From: Bacteroidota bacterium
GTDB lineage: Bacteria; Bacteroidota; Bacteroidia; Chitinophagales; Chitinophagaceae
Assembly (NCBI GenBank): GCA_013285915.1
Contig: JABDGS010000010.1
Location: 1-61,066, forward strand
Reading direction: 5' to 3'
DNA length: 61,066 nt
The notes below the pieces were generated by a model, which saw only the letters and a program-made list of their open reading frames with translations, searched no databases and was not told where the DNA came from. Shown piece by piece: positions 1 to 7,571 of this stretch (position 1 is the first letter of the stretch; every line of letters begins with the position of its first letter). The translations under genes and the position numbers were made by a program.

Positions 1-359
1 TCTTTCACAAAGGTACTGTTTACCTGTTGTGTAAAAGGTATAGACGCTATTTTCGGGTAACCGCTCCAGGCTGCAATTTCATCTTCATAATCCATGTATT
101 GCCCATTAAATATCCAGCCCAGTACTTCCAGCTTTCTTTGTTTGCACAAAGTTGCTGTAATAAGGCTATGGTTTATACTGCCAAGGTAATTGCGGCTCAC
201 CAATATAACCTTTGCTTGCAGTTGCTCAATAAGGTCAACCATAAATTCAGTGTTGTTTAAAGGCACCATTAAACCACCGGCACCTTCAATAATAAGTGTT
301 TCAGATCGTATTGAATTAAACCGGTGTACAATATTTTCAACGCTTATAGTAATTCCTTC
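1..359 (-). pseudogene. bioD: bioD remnant, C-terminal part of dethiobiotin synthetase
   Basis: The minus strand is open from about position 416 to the window edge and encodes the C-terminal half of an ATP-dependent dethiobiotin synthetase (biotin pathway, cytoplasm). Recognisable parts are EGITISVENI, the IIEGAGGLMVPLN motif, VDLIEQL and the late segment with FNG. The resemblance begins near 359. The expected N-terminal third, with the P-loop, would have to lie at higher coordinates, where lpxK sits instead. There is no in-frame start codon before the homologous part. The stop lies off the left edge. A BioD-type P-loop is found on the other strand right at the break (357-392). I read it as a truncated, probably inactive gene; an assembly or amplification chimera is the alternative. 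Confidence 0.75.
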
Positions 360-392
360 ATCACAGGCATTGGTACCGAAATAGGTAAAACA
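357..392 (+). other. BioD-type P-loop coding segment on the opposite strand
   Basis: Twelve plus-strand codons read FITGIGTEIGKT, an excellent match to the N-terminal ATP-binding loop of BioD. The segment starts exactly where the minus-strand bioD resemblance ends, so the two gene parts stand head to head. It is in frame with lpxK and ends one codon before the lpxK ATG, so a longer lpxK reading frame would include it. Seen directly: the codons and their position. Inferred: a local inversion plus deletion, or a fold-back artefact. Confidence 0.6.
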
Positions 393-395
393 TAT

Positions 396-1499
396 ATGAA
401 TTTTAATACCATTTTTTTAAAATCGTTCCGCGTTCTTTTGTTGCCTTTTGCATTGCTGTACGGTTTAATTGTCATAATACGTAACTGGCTGTATAATAAA
501 AACTACCTGCACTCTGCGGAGTTTGGCTTTCCCCTTATATGTGTGGGTAATTTATCTGTTGGCGGTACCGGCAAATCGCCCATGGTTGAGTATTTGGTAA
601 CATTACTTACCACGCAGTTTAAAGTTGCCACGTTAAGCCGCGGGTATAAACGTAAAACAACTGGCTACGCCCTTGCAGATGAAACAACAACAGCACTTGA
701 GATTGGAGATGAGCCTATGCAGTTTCATAAAAAATTTCCCGATGTTGCAGTGGCAGTGGGCGAAGCAAGAATTGAAGCTATCCCGCAATTACTGCATGAT
801 AAACCGGGCACGCAGGTTATAATACTTGATGATGCTTTTCAGCACAGGGCGGTAAAGGCCGGGTATAATATATTACTTACTGAGTACAACGATATTTTCG
901 CCCACGATTTTTTTCTGCCAACCGGCGATCTGCGGGATGCGCGGTCATCCTACAAAAGAGCGGATGTTATTGTTATAACCAAATGCCCGTTATACCTTGG
1001 CGATGTTGAAAAAAATTCTATTATAAAAGATATTAACCCACAGCCGCATCAGCAAATATTCTTTACCACTATTGAGTATGGCCGGCCATACCATATTGTA
1101 ACAGAGGTACAGCGGGACATAACACAGGAAGATGAAGTTTTATTGGTGTGCGGTATTGCTAACCCCGGGCCACTAAAACAATACCTTGCGGAACACGCAT
1201 ATACTTACTACCAACAGGATTACAATGACCATCATATATTTACCATTGATGACCTCGCAGAAATAGAAAAGAAGTTTGAAACAATAAGCAGTCCCGGCAA
1301 ATTAATGCTAACCACTGAAAAGGATGCTGTAAGGCTGGAGAAGTTTAAAGACAAACTGCACCAATTACCTTTATATGTATTGCCGGTACGGCATAGTTTT
1401 CTATTTAATGAGGGCAACATATTTGATGAAGCGGTTATAAATTTTGTACAAAATTTTCAATATACAGAACATAATGAGCAGGAAGAAAGAGAAAAATAA
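396..1499 (+). CDS. lpxK: tetraacyldisaccharide 4'-kinase LpxK
   Basis: LpxK phosphorylates the 4' position of the lipid A disaccharide precursor at the inner membrane. The protein of about 367 residues opens with a hydrophobic segment (IFLKSFRVLLLPFALLYG), followed by the family P-loop region GNLSVGGTGKSP and then LSRGYKR, DEP and LDDAFQHR motifs typical of LpxK. Length is normal. The ATG at 396 is preferred over an upstream in-frame start at 324, because the extra residues are the misplaced BioD P-loop and do not belong to LpxK. The 3' end overlaps the start of rnr by 26 bp, so the two are probably co-transcribed and translationally coupled. Lipid A synthesis is consistent with a Gram-negative envelope. 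Confidence 0.92.
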   Translation: MNFNTIFLKSFRVLLLPFALLYGLIVIIRNWLYNKNYLHSAEFGFPLICVGNLSVGGTGKSPMVEYLVTLLTTQFKVATLSRGYKRKTTGYALADETTTALEIGDEPMQFHKKFPDVAVAVGEARIEAIPQLLHDKPGTQVIILDDAFQHRAVKAGYNILLTEYNDIFAHDFFLPTGDLRDARSSYKRADVIVITKCPLYLGDVEKNSIIKDINPQPHQQIFFTTIEYGRPYHIVTEVQRDITQEDEVLLVCGIANPGPLKQYLAEHAYTYYQQDYNDHHIFTIDDLAEIEKKFETISSPGKLMLTTEKDAVRLEKFKDKLHQLPLYVLPVRHSFLFNEGNIFDEAVINFVQNFQYTEHNEQEEREK

Positions 1500-3480
1500 A
1501 AATAAACAAACCAGCCACCAGCAATTACAAAAAGGCACGCTTGATATTGCACGCAGCGGCATTGGGTATGTAGTAATAGCCGATGGCACCGGCGACGTAT
1601 TAGTTAGACCGGGTGATTTTAATACTGCACTGCACGGCGATACTGTGCGCGTAAAAGTGACCAAAGAAAACCTGGCAACTGGCAGAAAAGAAGGCAAGAT
1701 AACCGAGGTAGTTAGCCGCAGGCAAAATGAATTTATCGGCACAATACAGTTAAGTACCAACTTCGCGTTTTTTATACCGGATTCAGAGAAGCCTATGCCA
1801 GACCTGTATATTCCCCTGGAGAGTTTAAACGGGGCAAAAAACAAGGATAAGGTAATAGCAAAACTGGTTAAATGGGATAAAGACAACCGCAAGCCCATAG
1901 GCGAAGTTATAAATGTGCTGGACGCAGAGAACATCAACGATATGGCCATGAAGGAATTGCTGGCCGAGAACGGTTTTCCGTTATCGTTCAGCGATGATGT
2001 GATGGAAGAAAGCGGCCGCCTGCCTGATGCTATTAGCAGCAGCGAGATAAAAAACAGGAAAGACTTTAGGGAGGTATTAACCTTTACTATTGACCCCGTT
2101 GATGCAAAAGATTTTGATGATGCCATAAGTATTCGCCAGGTTAAAAAAGGGTTGTATGAAATTGGTGTGCACATTGCTGACGTAAGCCATTATATTGAGC
2201 CCGATACAAAACTTGATGAAGAAGCGTATAAAAGGGCCACAAGCGTGTATTTGCCCGACAGGGTAAACCCCATGCTGCCTGAAAGGATAAGTAATGAATT
2301 GTGCTCGTTGAGGCCGCACGAAGAAAAGCTTACCTTTTCTGCGGTGTTTGAAATAAACCAAAAAGCAGAAGTAAAAAGTTCGTACCTGTCTAAAACAATC
2401 ATTCATTCCAACCACCGCTTTACCTACGAGGACGTACAGGAAACCATTGAAAAAAAGGAAGGTAAATATGCGGAGGAAATTTTGCTGCTGAATGATATTG
2501 CGCAGAAAATGCGTAAACAAAGGCTTGTAAAAGGCGCTATTAATTTTTCGTCGCAGGAGGTTAGGTTTAAGCTTGATGAAAAGGGCAAGCCGATAAGCAT
2601 TGTAATTAAAGAAAGTAAAGAGGCGCACCAGTTGATCGAAGAGCTTATGCTGCTTGCCAACCGTACCGTAGCTGAACATGTATTTAAAATTAAAGTGAAC
2701 AAAAAGGAAGTGCCCTTCCCCTACCGCGTACACGATACGCCTGATGAACAAAAGCTGCTGCCATTTATAGCATTCGCAAAAAAATACGGCCACAGTTTTG
2801 ACACAAGCAGCCCTGAAAAAATTGCCGCCAGCTTTAACCAGATGCTGGCTGATGTGCATGGCAAACCTGAACAACATGTGCTGGAACAATTGGGTATACG
2901 TACCATGGCAAAAGCAACATATACCACTAGTAACATAGGCCACTACGGGCTTGGTTTTGAGCATTACTGCCACTTTACCTCGCCTATACGCAGGTACCCT
3001 GATGTATTGGTGCACCGTGTATTGCAAAGTTGCCTGCAGGGTGCCCCCGTGATGGATAAAAAGATGGAAGAAAAATGCAAGCACAGCAGCGAACGCGAAC
3101 GTGCCGCAATGGAATGTGAGCGCGCGGGCAATAAATACAAGCAGGTGGAATTTATGCATGACTATTTAGGAGATGTTTTTGAAGGTGTTGTAAGCGGTGT
3201 TGCCAGTTTTGGTTTTTGGGTTGAAACCATTGAACATAAATGCGAAGGGCTTGTACCAGTTACAAGCCTTAGCGAATACGATGATTTCAGGCTGATTGAA
3301 GGTGATTACAGCCTTGTTGGCAGGCGCAGCGGCAGGGCATTTAGAATGGGCGACAAAGTGCACATACGTGTTGTGGCAGCCAACCTTGAAAAACGGCAAC
3401 TGGATTATGAATGGGTTTTGCGTGAGGATGTTAGTAAACCCAAAAACACCCAACACAAAAAAACAGAACCAAAAAAATAA
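1474..3480 (+). CDS. rnr: ribonuclease R (VacB/RNase II family)
   Basis: A 3'-to-5' processive exoribonuclease that degrades structured RNA in the cytoplasm. The 668-residue protein has a basic N-terminus, cold-shock-like OB domains (about residues 20-150), an RNB catalytic domain with the aspartate-rich motif TIDPVDAKDFDDAI (about residues 205-219), HFTSPIRRYPD near the end of the RNB domain, and an S1 domain followed by a lysine-rich tail. Length fits a slightly compact RNase R. The ATG at 1474 begins the basic MSRKKEKNK segment and lies inside the last codons of lpxK; an earlier in-frame ATG at 1444 would lengthen the overlap without adding recognisable sequence. No clear terminator follows. 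Confidence 0.93.
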   Translation: MSRKKEKNKNKQTSHQQLQKGTLDIARSGIGYVVIADGTGDVLVRPGDFNTALHGDTVRVKVTKENLATGRKEGKITEVVSRRQNEFIGTIQLSTNFAFFIPDSEKPMPDLYIPLESLNGAKNKDKVIAKLVKWDKDNRKPIGEVINVLDAENINDMAMKELLAENGFPLSFSDDVMEESGRLPDAISSSEIKNRKDFREVLTFTIDPVDAKDFDDAISIRQVKKGLYEIGVHIADVSHYIEPDTKLDEEAYKRATSVYLPDRVNPMLPERISNELCSLRPHEEKLTFSAVFEINQKAEVKSSYLSKTIIHSNHRFTYEDVQETIEKKEGKYAEEILLLNDIAQKMRKQRLVKGAINFSSQEVRFKLDEKGKPISIVIKESKEAHQLIEELMLLANRTVAEHVFKIKVNKKEVPFPYRVHDTPDEQKLLPFIAFAKKYGHSFDTSSPEKIAASFNQMLADVHGKPEQHVLEQLGIRTMAKATYTTSNIGHYGLGFEHYCHFTSPIRRYPDVLVHRVLQSCLQGAPVMDKKMEEKCKHSSERERAAMECERAGNKYKQVEFMHDYLGDVFEGVVSGVASFGFWVETIEHKCEGLVPVTSLSEYDDFRLIEGDYSLVGRRSGRAFRMGDKVHIRVVAANLEKRQLDYEWVLREDVSKPKNTQHKKTEPKK

Positions 3481-3716
3481 CCACCGGTTTATACAGCCCC
3501 TGTTATTTAGCAGGCTTTTTAGCGGAGGAAAAGGGAGGAATACTAAAACACGCAACACATTCATTTGTAGGTATTTATAACATTTTTACCTTAAAAAAAC
3601 ATACTTTCCTCCAGAATCTCGCCAGGCCTACTCCGCAGCCAGTCCCCATTTTTCTTATGCGTCAAGCTAGCCATGCAAAATGTGGTCTTCATACCTGCTC
3701 AAATGGTGAACGGCAT

Positions 3717-3885
3717 CCGAAAAAAGGCGTTAAGAAAATTAATTTGTTCGGCGTTAAGAAATGAAATCCATATTCTAAAGCCCGGGTATATTGTTAGCCA
3801 AAAAGTCGCACAACTGCCCAGCTATATTCAAAAGTTGTGACTATTTCATTTTAGCCGAACAAGTTAATTTTTAGCCTTTTTTCGG
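3717..3885. repeat. ~170 bp fold-back element, copy 1
   Basis: This spacer element begins CCGAAAAAAGGC and ends GCCTTTTTTCGG. The left arm (about 3717-3766) pairs, with small gaps, with the right arm (about 3838-3885). A third pairing inside the element joins AGTCGCACAACT to AGTTGTGACT. The whole sequence can therefore fold into one long hairpin. Copy 2 lies at 6840-7006 in the same orientation. It contains no open frame. It resembles a MITE or large REP-type element in size and terminal inverted repeats, but I saw no target-site duplication and no transposase. The rest of the 3481-4013 spacer holds only the two structures listed next and a partial palindrome half near 3983-4005. Confidence 0.75.
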
Positions 3886-3901
3886 CCCCGCACGTGCGGG
3901 G
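3886..3901. repeat. 16-bp perfect palindrome
   Basis: CCCCGCACGTGCGGGG is a perfect palindrome placed immediately after fold-back element copy 1. It is absent after copy 2, so it looks like a small insertion or a variable module. Confidence 0.6.
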
Positions 3902-3914
3902 TTGACTTTTTTTG

Positions 3915-3944
3915 TTACTTTTTTTTGTCAAGAAAAAAAAGTAA
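3915..3944. repeat. GTCAAG-loop hairpin A
   Basis: A perfect 12-bp stem (TTACTTTTTTTT with AAAAAAAAGTAA) encloses the six-base loop GTCAAG (3927-3932). The corresponding place after fold-back element copy 2 (7023-7048) has the same loop on a different but perfectly paired stem. Function unknown. Confidence 0.65.
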
Positions 3945-4013
3945 ATACGGAGTAGTTATAACCGAAACCCTTTACCACAAAGCATTTTCTAAAACCTTAT
4001 AAGTCTCCCTCGT

Positions 4014-4772
4014 TCACCTCCACATCACCCTTCGCGGCCTGCCCTTCCACTCATATATATTGTCAATGGGCAGGCACTCCTCACCCGCCCCTGCCCCATT
4101 ATTGCCGGTAGTTTCTGCATCCATTAACGCGCCCTCCGGCGGGGCAAGCACCAGTTCCGTGCCCGCCATTGCAGATGGTCCTCCACGCACCACGGCTTCA
4201 ATAACAGGGCTTTCAAGTCGTCCCTCAAGCCGTGCTTCGTTTTGCCCCGCACCTGGTGTTGCTATCGGTTTTTCGCAAGACACCTCGCTGCCTGCCTCGT
4301 TACATGCCTTCTCTTCTATGGCTGGCGCAACGGCGCTAAGGGCGTATCCGTTCTCCCCACCTGTATTAGACCGCCTGGCGTTAACTGGCTCGTCGTCATC
4401 AATTTTTAGCGTAATGTTCCAGTCCTCGGCATAGCGGGGACGCTTACCATCCATGCCATGGTTCATTTTAAGGTCAAACAGCAGCCCCCGCGTACAGCCC
4501 TCGCCGTTAATCAGCGCATCCAGCTTGCGGCACATAGCCTCAAACTTCATTTGCTTAATAACGGCCCGGTAGTTTTTGTTCTTTTCATATTTCAGCAGGT
4601 CATGTTCGGTAACGCCTGCAAAAAGGCAAAAACCCTCCAGGCTGTAGATAATTTTTTTAGGCGCCTCAACAAGCTTTCCCCTGTACAGTTTGGTACAGGT
4701 ATGTTGGTCGCAATAGCTCCGGTAATCTGCCCACAACGCGCGTAAACCCGCCGGTTGTAATTTAAAAGGCAT
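4014..4772 (-). CDS. orphan terminase-small-subunit-like protein with acidic/low-complexity tail
   Basis: The N-terminal ~110 residues resemble phage DNA-packaging proteins of the gp3/terminase small subunit type: a helix-turn-helix-like stretch (EGFCLFAGVTEHDLLKYEKN), then IKQMKFEAMCRKLDALINGE and RGLLFDLKMNHGM, where the family usually has a length-limited helical oligomerisation part. The remaining ~140 residues are Ala/Gly/Glu-rich with no recognised fold. No large terminase, portal, capsid or integrase is nearby, so it is a stand-alone gene. Such orphans occur in Bacteroidota genomes; a role in DNA binding is only inferred. It sits in the hairpin-rich island between the two fold-back elements, which hints at horizontal gain or a decayed prophage. 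Confidence 0.55.
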   Translation of the reverse strand: MPFKLQPAGLRALWADYRSYCDQHTCTKLYRGKLVEAPKKIIYSLEGFCLFAGVTEHDLLKYEKNKNYRAVIKQMKFEAMCRKLDALINGEGCTRGLLFDLKMNHGMDGKRPRYAEDWNITLKIDDDEPVNARRSNTGGENGYALSAVAPAIEEKACNEAGSEVSCEKPIATPGAGQNEARLEGRLESPVIEAVVRGGPSAMAGTELVLAPPEGALMDAETTGNNGAGAGEECLPIDNIYEWKGRPRRVMWR

Positions 4773-4882
4773 AAAGTATAGTGTATATACTTATATATAA
4801 AAAGGAGTGTTTTGTCTCACTTTTTTGGCAACTATTTTTTTCCACAATGGGCTTCAAGGGGCGAAGCTCCGAAATCTAATAG

Positions 4883-4901
4883 CACAGGGTGCAGCCCTGT
4901 G
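4883..4901. repeat. CACAGGG/CCCTGTG hairpin
   Basis: A 7-bp stem around a 5-base loop in the 592-bp spacer before the first response regulator. It sits beside GC-rich sequence of the kind found in REP-like intergenic elements. No T-run follows, so I do not call it a terminator. Confidence 0.45.
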
Positions 4902-4936
4902 ATAAACAGCAACCCAGAGCTCCCCAAGTCCTGTAA

Positions 4937-4964
4937 GGGCGGCAGATGAGCAGCACTGCCGCCC
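4937..4964. repeat. GGGCGGCAG/CTGCCGCCC hairpin, REP-like
   Basis: A perfect 9-bp GC stem with a 10-base loop, 35 bp after the preceding hairpin. Just downstream (about 4969-5055) is a TGTCATCCTGACG...AGATTCTTC stretch that looks like another interspersed repeat. The remainder of the spacer up to 5364 shows no supportable gene. Confidence 0.5.
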
Positions 4965-5364
4965 ATAGTGTCATCCTGACGTAGGAAGGATCTGCTCAGG
5001 CTGTGGTGTAACGCCGGGAATAGTACAACAGTTGGGCAGATTCTTCATTGCTTTGCTTAGAGTTAGTGCAGCGCTCTAAGCATTTGTTGATAAGTGGCAT
5101 TCCGAATTATCGGAACGAAGCCTCTGACTTCATCTGACATCTATGGAGCCAGTCGGAGATTGGCTATTATTATAAAACGCGGAGAGCGCCATGCAAACTC
5201 TCCGGATAGCGGGGAAGGCCGCCCGCTTTACATCTTTGTTGGTCTGTGGTAAAAAATATGTCGCCGGGTCTCATGGCTAACGCGCATAGGCTATAATGAA
5301 GACCCTGCGTGGAAGGGAAATTGGCATTAAATATGTGCTTAAGGTAATATAATATTTTGTGGAT

Positions 5365-5814
5365 ATGCGGGAACTTACCATTGCGCTGATAGCGGAAGAT
5401 GACGATGATGACTACCAATTTTTCGGGTTAGCTGTTGCTGAGCTGCCGTACAACATTAAATTGAAAAGGGCGGAAAACGGCGAAAAACTGATGAGGCTTT
5501 TGGAGGAGCGGGTACCGGATTTTCTTTTTTTAGATATACTGATGCCGTGTAAAAACGGCGTTTTATGCATAAAAGAGATACGGGCTAACCCGCGCTATGA
5601 TGAAATGCCTGTAATAATGTATTCGTCGCTAACAGATATGCGCAATATCAGTTTGTGTTATGAGTACGGGGCAAACTGGTTTATTCAAAAACCAGTAACA
5701 GTTCCAGACTTAAGGGATATATTAAAGGCAATTTTTTCACCTGGGTGGAAGAAGGCCAACCTCCCCCCTTTGTCGGAGTTTATTGCCAATAAGCAAATAC
5801 TTAAGTCAGCATAG
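5365..5814 (+). CDS. stand-alone response regulator (REC domain only)
   Basis: A 149-residue CheY-like receiver with no output domain. The acidic pocket is IAEDDDDD near residues 9-16, the phospho-acceptor is D57 in FLFLDILMP, and the conserved lysine lies in FIQKP. An early GTG at 5359 is in frame, but the ATG at 5365 starts the standard beta-1 strand. A short C-terminal extension of ~25 residues is not typical of a minimal REC domain. No histidine kinase is adjacent. It probably relays phosphoryl groups or acts by protein contact in the cytoplasm. A similar single-domain regulator follows at 6144. Confidence 0.88.
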   Translation: MRELTIALIAEDDDDDYQFFGLAVAELPYNIKLKRAENGEKLMRLLEERVPDFLFLDILMPCKNGVLCIKEIRANPRYDEMPVIMYSSLTDMRNISLCYEYGANWFIQKPVTVPDLRDILKAIFSPGWKKANLPPLSEFIANKQILKSA

Positions 5815-5979
5815 GCGAAGCAAAAAAAAACGGCATAAAGCCGGAATGTGTTACTATAGGTTAACATCGTTATTGTATAATAACATTCAATACTTTATCA
5901 TAAACCACGCCAATCAACTTTTGGTGTAGTACGTTATTTAGTATTTAGATAACGCTGCGCATTATGTTTTAATAAAAAA

Positions 5980-6026
5980 AACTTGAATTTTTAAACCGTT
6001 GATTTTCAAATGTAAAAATTCAAGTT
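5980..6026. repeat. 14-bp perfect inverted repeat between the response regulators
   Basis: AACTTGAATTTTTA (5980-5993) pairs perfectly with TAAAAATTCAAGTT (6013-6026) across a 19-base loop. It is AT-rich and lacks a distinct T-run, so it could be an operator or a weak bidirectional terminator. The remaining 5815-6143 spacer shows nothing else I can support. Confidence 0.5.
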
Positions 6027-6143
6027 ATATAGAAGTAATAGTATTAAACCCTCCCCAATTCAAAGCACGAAATAGGGAATATGCTTCCCATTTCGTTCCG
6101 TTATGGGAACAGGCGGATATTTAATTGCCAAACAAAAAAACTT

Positions 6144-6560
6144 ATGGCAAGGCATGGTAACCAAATATTGCTCGCGGAAGACGACCCTGATGACGGTGTA
6201 TTAATTGAGCAAATATTAAGTGAGGTTTGCCCAAATTTGTCAATAGTTGTATTTCCAGAGGGAGAGCCGCTGCTGGGCTTTTTAAGCAAAAGCGCTCCCA
6301 GGCTGCCATCCCTTATTATAAGCGACCTTAATATGCCCCGTGTTGACGGCAAGCAATTGCTAAAGTCGCTAAAAACCCACCCGGCATTTCAGCCCATACC
6401 GGTAATTATACTAAGCACCTCAAACGACGAGAAAGAAATACGGTGGTGCTATTCAGCCGGGGCAAACAGCTTTATTACAAAGCCCGATTTGTTTCCCCAT
6501 TGGAAAAAGATGCTTAAAAACACATGTGATTATTGGCTAACTACTGTACAGTTGCCTTGA
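6144..6560 (+). CDS. stand-alone response regulator (REC domain only)
   Basis: A 138-residue receiver domain. Motifs are LLAEDDPDD (acidic pocket), D61 in IISDLNMPRVDG (phospho-acceptor), ILSTS (the conserved Ser/Thr strand) and FITKP (conserved lysine). The ATG at 6144 directly precedes beta-1; the longer frame from 6081 adds residues unlike the family. This Rcp1/CheY-type architecture in Bacteroidota is often paired with phytochrome-like or hybrid kinases, but none is in the window. It is similar in organisation to the regulator at 5365, so the two may be an old duplication. Confidence 0.88.
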   Translation: MARHGNQILLAEDDPDDGVLIEQILSEVCPNLSIVVFPEGEPLLGFLSKSAPRLPSLIISDLNMPRVDGKQLLKSLKTHPAFQPIPVIILSTSNDEKEIRWCYSAGANSFITKPDLFPHWKKMLKNTCDYWLTTVQLP

Positions 6561-6691
6561 CCCATCGTTGTTAAAGATGTTCCGCAAAGCATCTTGAACT
6601 GAAAATAAAAGCCCTCCCGAAACTTCGTACCGAATATTCGTCCCGGAATATAAAGAGCATTTGAAAAACCACAGCCGAACTGTGTTGTTAT

Positions 6692-6729
6692 TAAGACCTA
6701 TAAGGTTTCTAAAAACCTTATAGGTCTTA
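6692..6729. repeat. 17-bp perfect hairpin with CTAA loop
   Basis: The right arm AAACCTTATAGGTCTTA pairs with the left arm at 6692-6708 around loop CTAA. Each arm also contains an internal ACCT..AGGT near-palindrome, so the unit is a palindrome of palindromes. A relative with different stem bases and loop CCAA lies at 7275-7308. Confidence 0.65.
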
Positions 6730-6745
6730 TATTAAAACCGAGATT

Positions 6746-6852
6746 GCCACAAAACCTCTCCCTCAAACCCATACAGATTTTTTTCGCAATGAACGATAAA
6801 TGCATCGCATATTCGAACTGCAACCTGCCCTAACGGCATCCGAAAAAAGGCG
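6746..6852. repeat. ~105 bp direct repeat, copy 1
   Basis: Starts GCCACAAAACC, contains TTTTCGCAATGAACGATAAA, and ends in the left terminus of the fold-back element. Copy 2 is at 7314-7420 with about a dozen differences. It shows that the fold-back element belongs to a larger repeated module together with the palindrome just upstream. Confidence 0.65.
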
Positions 6853-7006
6853 TTAATAAAATTAATTTGGGAGGCGTAAAAATGAAATCCATGCACAAAA
6901 GATTGGAAATATTCTCATCTCAAAAGTCGCACAACTGCCCGGCTATATTCAAATGTTGTGACTATTTCATTTTAGCCGAACAAGTTAATTTTTAGCCTTT
7001 TTTCGG
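6840..7006. repeat. ~170 bp fold-back element, copy 2
   Basis: Same termini (CCGAAAAAAGGC and GCCTTTTTTCGG) and the same internal AGTCGCACAACT/TTGTGACT pairing as the copy at 3717-3885, with scattered substitutions and small indels. It has no open frame. It lies in the 1,010-bp gene-free stretch 6561-7571, which otherwise holds only the repeats and hairpins listed here. Confidence 0.75.
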
Positions 7007-7022
7007 GAGCCTTGACCTTTTG

Positions 7023-7048
7023 GTTCTTTTGGGTCAAGCCAAAAGAAC
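7023..7048. repeat. GTCAAG-loop hairpin B
   Basis: A perfect 10-bp stem (GTTCTTTTGG with CCAAAAGAAC) around the six-base loop GTCAAG. It is in the position equivalent to hairpin A at 3915-3944. The stem sequence differs while pairing is kept, which points to selection on structure or to independent copies of a structured repeat family. Confidence 0.65.
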
Positions 7049-7274
7049 ATAGCAAAAATTAGACTAAAGCCAAAATCAACTTAACCATTTCATCCCCGCC
7101 ATAAATGGCAGGGCAACAGAAAATGATAAAACCGAGATTGCCACAAAAATATCAACCCTCAAATGCCGGCTGATTTTTTGGCAATGACGATAAAGCCTTA
7201 CGCATTTATAACAACTGATTTGAGCTCTCAGCGACCAGCACATGGCATTGTAATTCGAACCTCAACCGGCTTAT

Positions 7275-7308
7275 AAACCTTGAAGGTTTCCAAAAACCTT
7301 CAAGGTTT
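7275..7308. repeat. 15-bp perfect hairpin with CCAA loop
   Basis: AAACCTTGAAGGTTT pairs with AAACCTTCAAGGTTT. Each arm is itself nearly palindromic. It has the same layout as the hairpin at 6692-6729 and sits at the same distance before the ~105 bp repeat. Confidence 0.65.
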
Positions 7309-7313
7309 AACAT

Positions 7314-7420
7314 GCCACAAATCCCCTCCCTCAACCCCACACAGATTTTTTTCGCAATGAACGATAAATGCATTGCATATTCGAACCGCAACCTGCCCTG
7401 ATGGCATCCGAAAAAAGGCC
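7314..7420. repeat. ~105 bp direct repeat, copy 2, with truncated fold-back end
   Basis: Matches 6746-6852 and ends after only about 13 bases of the fold-back element left terminus (CCGAAAAAAGGC), where sequence identity stops. This looks like a 3'-truncated copy of the composite module. Confidence 0.65.
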
Positions 7421-7499
7421 CCCCGTTGTTCAAAATTAAGCGATATGCAAATATTGAAAGTAAATGAATAACTTTCATTAGCAAACAAGGCGTCGGCTT

Positions 7500-7543
7500 A
7501 AAAAAAACAATAAGGCCCTGTAACCATTGCGCGTTTACAGGGC
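7500..7543 (-). terminator. intrinsic terminator of the head-repeat/S74 gene
   Basis: On the minus strand GCCCTGTAA pairs with TTACAGGGC, followed by a T-rich run (seen as A-rich at 7500-7513 on the plus strand). It lies about 30 bp after the stop of the gene at 7572-9878. Confidence 0.8.
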
Positions 7544-7571
7544 TCTTTGTGTATAAAAATTATGACAACTC

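Noticed and set aside
1401-2174. 257-residue open frame on the minus strand
   Set aside because: Antisense to the lpxK end and rnr; no motif, and both sense genes are certain.
2077-3159. 360-residue open frame on the minus strand
   Set aside because: Antisense to rnr, whose product has full family motifs; the frame is a shadow with no recognisable motif.
4014-4772. prophage
   Set aside because: Only a small-terminase-like gene is present; no large terminase, portal, capsid, tail or integrase.
7206-7484. 92-residue open frame on the minus strand
   Set aside because: It lies wholly within the interspersed repeat and hairpin region and shows no protein features.
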